DNA of 7,817 nucleotides, taken from positions 1 to 7,817 of the forward strand of contig JBKKBM010000158.1 of assembly GCA_046714215.1 (NCBI GenBank). Reading direction: 5' to 3'. This DNA is from DATLCI01 sp046714215 (GTDB lineage Bacteria; Acidobacteriota; Terriglobia; Terriglobales; Acidobacteriaceae). Position numbers and translations under genes: made by a program. Below are positions 5,794 to 7,817 of the stretch, piece after piece; position 1 is the stretch's first letter; each line of letters opens with the position of its first letter. Under the pieces are notes generated by a model that saw only the letters and a program-made list of their open reading frames with translations, had not been told where the DNA came from and did not search any database.

Positions 5794-6021
5794 ATGGCAT
5801 TTGAATTGACGTGGGAAACAGCGGAAGACATTGGCATCACGCTGAGCGAGAAATATCCCGGCATCGACCCGCTTACTGTGCGCTTCACTGACCTGCACAA
5901 ATACGTGATCGAGCTCGAAGGCTTCACCGGCAATCCCATGGATTCGAACGAGGGCAAGCTGGAAGCCATCCAAATGGCTTGGTATGACGAATACAAAGAA
6001 GAGAATAGTGGGAATAAATAG
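5794..6021 (+). CDS. iscX: IscX, small acidic Fe-S assembly modulator
   Basis: IscX (YfhJ) is a small acidic protein that binds iron and IscS and tunes the rate of cluster assembly, acting at the site also used by frataxin. The 75-aa product matches the E. coli 66-aa protein end to end. LTWETAEDIGITLSEKYPGI (5-24) corresponds to [20 protein letters not shown], and DPLTVRFTDLHKYVIELEGF (25-44) includes the family hallmark TVRFTD-H. The segment DSNEGKLEAIQMAWYDEY (50-67) includes the conserved SNE-LEAI block. The C-terminus has a few extra polar residues. GGAGG at 5784-5788 with a 5-nt spacer gives an unambiguous start, the strongest ribosome binding site in the operon. It is the last isc gene. 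The intrinsic terminator follows 38 nt after its stop. Confidence 0.95.
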   Translation: MAFELTWETAEDIGITLSEKYPGIDPLTVRFTDLHKYVIELEGFTGNPMDSNEGKLEAIQMAWYDEYKEENSGNK

Positions 6022-6059
6022 CGCGCTTCTCTTTTAGCGTCCGATGCGCCAAATAGAAC

Positions 6060-6088
6060 GGCCGAAGCTTTTGCTTCGGCCATTTTTA
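6060..6088. terminator. Intrinsic terminator ending the isc operon, possibly bidirectional
   Basis: GGCCGAAGC (6060-6068) and GCTTCGGCC (6073-6081) make a perfect 9-bp GC-rich stem with a TTTT loop, followed by aTTTTTa at 6082-6088 on the + strand. This is a textbook rho-independent terminator for the isc transcript. It sits in the 76-nt space between convergent stop codons. In the other direction the stem is followed by GTTCTATTT, a poorer U-tract, so it may also end the galT-carbonic anhydrase transcript. Confidence 0.9.
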
Positions 6089-6097
6089 GTGCGCTAC

Positions 6098-6691
6098 CTA
6101 TAGCACTTCGATCTCGCCCGTGGCCACGTGATAGAACAGCTTCACCAGCTTCAGGTCTTTCTGCCCTACGCGCTGCTTGATCACCGGACTCTGCTCCAGC
6201 ACTACTTTGGCTGTGGTGAGCACATGTGCTTTCACCGCCGCATTCAGGTCTGTGCTTTCGTTCATCCCAATCAGCGACGGCTTCACGATCTCAATGATCT
6301 GTTGGATGTTCACCGTATCCACCGCCGCGTTGGTCAGGGCTGCGTGCACGGCACGGCAATCCTCATGGCCCATGATGATGAGTAATGGTGAATTCACGAT
6401 CTCGACCGCGAACTCCAGGCTGCCCAGGGTGAGTCCGTTAACGGTGTGACCGGCGGAGCGCACCACGAACAGGTCGCCAAAGCCTTGATCGAACACCAGC
6501 TCCGGAGAGACGCGGCTGTCAGAGCAGCTTAGCACCGTCGCCACCGGCTTTTGCACGGCGGCCAGCGTGCCCAGAAAAGGATAGGTCTTGGGCGTGGGAT
6601 CGCCGGCGAGAAAGCGCTGGTGGCCTTCCATCAGTTGCACGAAAAGGTCGCGCTGTTCGTCGCGGTTGTTCCGCGGAGCCAGTTCAGCCAC
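6098..6691 (-). CDS. Beta-class carbonic anhydrase
   Basis: This zinc enzyme interconverts CO2 and bicarbonate, most likely in the cytoplasm, since no signal peptide is visible. With the GTG start at 6691 the protein has 197 aa. The beta-class signature is complete: LSCSDSRVSPE carries zinc ligand Cys56 with the Asp58-Arg60 pair, and GHEDCRAV carries zinc ligands His109 and Cys112. FVVRSAGHTV (about 75-84) and GSLEFAVE (90-97) are also typical. I prefer GTG 6691 because GGGAGG (6701-6706) lies 9 nt upstream and the resulting 8-nt overlap GTGGCTGA with the galT stop suits translational coupling. The ATG at 6724 would give 208 aa with a 41-nt overlap, no clear ribosome binding site and a non-conserved N-terminus. 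The family contains several subtypes (can, cynT-like), so I give no symbol. Its pairing with galT has no evident metabolic logic. Confidence 0.9.
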   Translation of the reverse strand: MAELAPRNNRDEQRDLFVQLMEGHQRFLAGDPTPKTYPFLGTLAAVQKPVATVLSCSDSRVSPELVFDQGFGDLFVVRSAGHTVNGLTLGSLEFAVEIVNSPLLIIMGHEDCRAVHAALTNAAVDTVNIQQIIEIVKPSLIGMNESTDLNAAVKAHVLTTAKVVLEQSPVIKQRVGQKDLKLVKLFYHVATGEIEVL

Positions 6692-7754
6692 CGGTGCCGG
6701 CCTCCCGCAGGAATTTTGCCGCATCTTCGGGTGCGGTCGGGTTCAGATGCACACCGGTTCCCCACTCGAATCCCGTGACCTTCTTGAGCGTGGGGATGAC
6801 CTCGATGTGCCAGTGATAATGTTCGCTGGGCGTGTCCTGCATGGGCGCGGAATGCAGCACCAGGTTGTAAGCGGGATGATCGAGCACGGCATCCAGCCGC
6901 ATGAACAGTGACTTCATCGCGCGCGCGAGGTCACCGAAGTTCACCGCCGGCGAGTACTCATATCCGGAATCGTGCTTGCGCGGCAGGATCCAGGTCTCAA
7001 AGGGAAAGCGCGCAGCGTAGGGTGCAATCACCAGGAAGGTCTCGTTCTCCAGCACAACGCGCTCGCCGTCTTTGGCTTCCTGGCGCACGATGTCGCAATA
7101 GATGCAGCGGTCCTTGAGCTGGAAATATTCGCGCGCGCCCTTTAACTCTTCCACGATGCTGCGCGGAACGATGGGCAGCGCGATGATCTGGCTATGCGGA
7201 TGCTCCTGCGTGGCGCCCGCCGCGCTCCCATGATTTTTGAACACTAGCGCATATTTCAGGCGATGGTCGCGCTTCAGATCGACCAGCCGGTCACGGACGG
7301 CATAGAGCATGTCTTCAATGCGCTTCTCCGGCATGGTGGCCAGCGTGTGCATGTGCTCCGGCGTCTCGATCACTACTTCATGCGCGCCCACTCCGTTCAT
7401 GCGGTCGAAGATGCCGTCGGCCTGGCGATCCAGTTCACCCTCCACGCGGAGCGCGGGAAATTTGTTGGGGACCACCCGCACCGTCCACCCGGGACCATTG
7501 GCGCCGTTGCCGCCGGGACGGAAGGCGAGAATCTCAGGCGGAGTCTTGGCCTCGTTCCCGGCGCAGAAAGGACACACGCCGGTCTTGAACTGCACGGGCT
7601 CGCGGATGAAGTCAGACGGCCGTTGCGCGCGATCGGTGGAGATGATGACCCAGCGTCCGGTGACGGGGTCGCGTCGTAGGTCGGGCAATTTGGGAGCTCC
7701 AGTTTCGTGGCCGGCCTCGCCCGGTGGGGCGACGGCCGCAGGGCGACTGACCAT
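6684..7754 (-). CDS. galT: Galactose-1-phosphate uridylyltransferase
   Basis: GalT, a Leloir-pathway enzyme of the HIT superfamily, exchanges UMP between UDP-glucose and galactose-1-phosphate through a uridylylated histidine. The 356-aa product starts its conserved part at PDLRRDPVTGRWVIIST (24-40). Zinc-site candidates are Cys61 and Cys64 (CPFC), His134 (ETPEH) and His185. The active-site motif is HPHSQ at 185-189, so His187 should be the nucleophile. NHGSAAGAT precedes it at 174-182. A second pair, CIYC (217-220), and the late motif HYHWHIEVIP (312-321) are also typical of bacterial GalT. The first 22 residues are Ala/Gly/Pro-rich and not conserved. A TTG at 7688, 8 nt after GGAG, could be the real start and would remove them, since no good ribosome binding site precedes the ATG at 7754. 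The stop overlaps the carbonic anhydrase start. Confidence 0.93.
   Translation of the reverse strand: MVSRPAAVAPPGEAGHETGAPKLPDLRRDPVTGRWVIISTDRAQRPSDFIREPVQFKTGVCPFCAGNEAKTPPEILAFRPGGNGANGPGWTVRVVPNKFPALRVEGELDRQADGIFDRMNGVGAHEVVIETPEHMHTLATMPEKRIEDMLYAVRDRLVDLKRDHRLKYALVFKNHGSAAGATQEHPHSQIIALPIVPRSIVEELKGAREYFQLKDRCIYCDIVRQEAKDGERVVLENETFLVIAPYAARFPFETWILPRKHDSGYEYSPAVNFGDLARAMKSLFMRLDAVLDHPAYNLVLHSAPMQDTPSEHYHWHIEVIPTLKKVTGFEWGTGVHLNPTAPEDAAKFLREAGTGG
6701..6706 (-). promoter_or_regulatory. Ribosome binding site deciding the carbonic anhydrase start
   Basis: Read on the - strand, GGGAGG within the end of galT lies 9 nt before the GTG whose first base is 6691. No comparable purine run lies upstream of the alternative ATG at 6724. 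The site therefore favours the shorter protein and reinitiation by ribosomes finishing galT. Confidence 0.65.
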
Positions 7755-7817
7755 TCTAAATCAATCGTCAGGGTGTCCGCCTCCCCCCACCCTCTTCGGT
7801 CAATATCGATTGGAATC
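7755..7817 (-). other. Upstream region of galT with G-rich leader and small inverted repeat
   Basis: Read on the - strand, this 63-nt stretch before the galT ATG contains the G-rich run GGGTGGGGGGAGGCGG (7792-7777). It also has an inverted repeat, AGGGTG/CACCCT (7793-7788 with 7775-7770). No clear Shine-Dalgarno precedes the ATG, and I find no promoter pair I would defend. A TTGACC hexamer occurs upstream of the G run without a matching -10. The region continues beyond the window. Confidence 0.4.

Noticed and set aside
6692..6724. ATG at 6724 as the carbonic anhydrase start
   Set aside because: There is no ribosome binding site before it and the overlap with galT would be 41 nt. GTG 6691 has GGGAGG 9 nt upstream. 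The ATG cannot be fully excluded.
1..7817. CRISPR array, insertion sequence, tRNA, toxin-antitoxin, defence or other new multi-gene system
   Set aside because: I read both strands for spaced repeats, transposase motifs, tRNA-like clover leaves and unfamiliar gene clusters and saw none. Every sizeable frame is either a recognised housekeeping gene or a shadow.

Overview
The window is a dense, GC-rich (about 60 % by eye) stretch of bacterial chromosome. Its main content is a nearly complete housekeeping iron-sulfur cluster (ISC) assembly operon on the + strand: iscR (5' end cut off by the window edge), iscS, iscU, iscA, hscB, hscA, fdx and iscX, in the same order as the classical Escherichia coli operon. 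It ends at a strong intrinsic terminator near 6060-6088. Two genes lie convergently on the - strand beyond it: a beta-class carbonic anhydrase and galT (galactose-1-phosphate uridylyltransferase). These two overlap by 8 nt if the carbonic anhydrase starts at the well-placed GTG I prefer.

Organism: the proteins differ clearly from enterobacterial versions. Examples are a long HscB linker, an Fdx with an N-terminal extension and an insertion, and an IscR lacking the E. coli Glu43 and His107 equivalents. The galT/beta-CA pairing, the codon usage and the palindromic elements in the iscA-hscB gap suggest a soil-type Gram-negative bacterium. My best guess is Acidobacteriota, from general impression and not from any database search.

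How the genes work together: IscR is the Fe-S-sensing repressor. IscS takes sulfur from cysteine, IscU is the scaffold on which [2Fe-2S] clusters form, and Fdx supplies electrons. IscX modulates IscS and may be linked to iron supply. HscB and HscA form the J-protein/Hsp70 pair that recognises the LPPVK motif of IscU and drives cluster release. IscA is an A-type carrier. All hallmark catalytic and ligand residues of IscS, IscU, IscA, HscB, HscA and Fdx are visible, so the pathway should work. Most junctions are tight (5-63 nt). The exception is a 112-nt iscA-hscB gap with two palindromes, one ending right at the hscB start codon.

I see no new defence, mobile or secretion system, no tRNA or rRNA and no CRISPR array. 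There is no gene-free stretch longer than 300 bases. The points most worth a second look are the IscR ligand and specificity residues, the palindrome insertion upstream of hscB, an AT-rich tandem repeat between iscS and iscU, and the start and overlap of the carbonic anhydrase.
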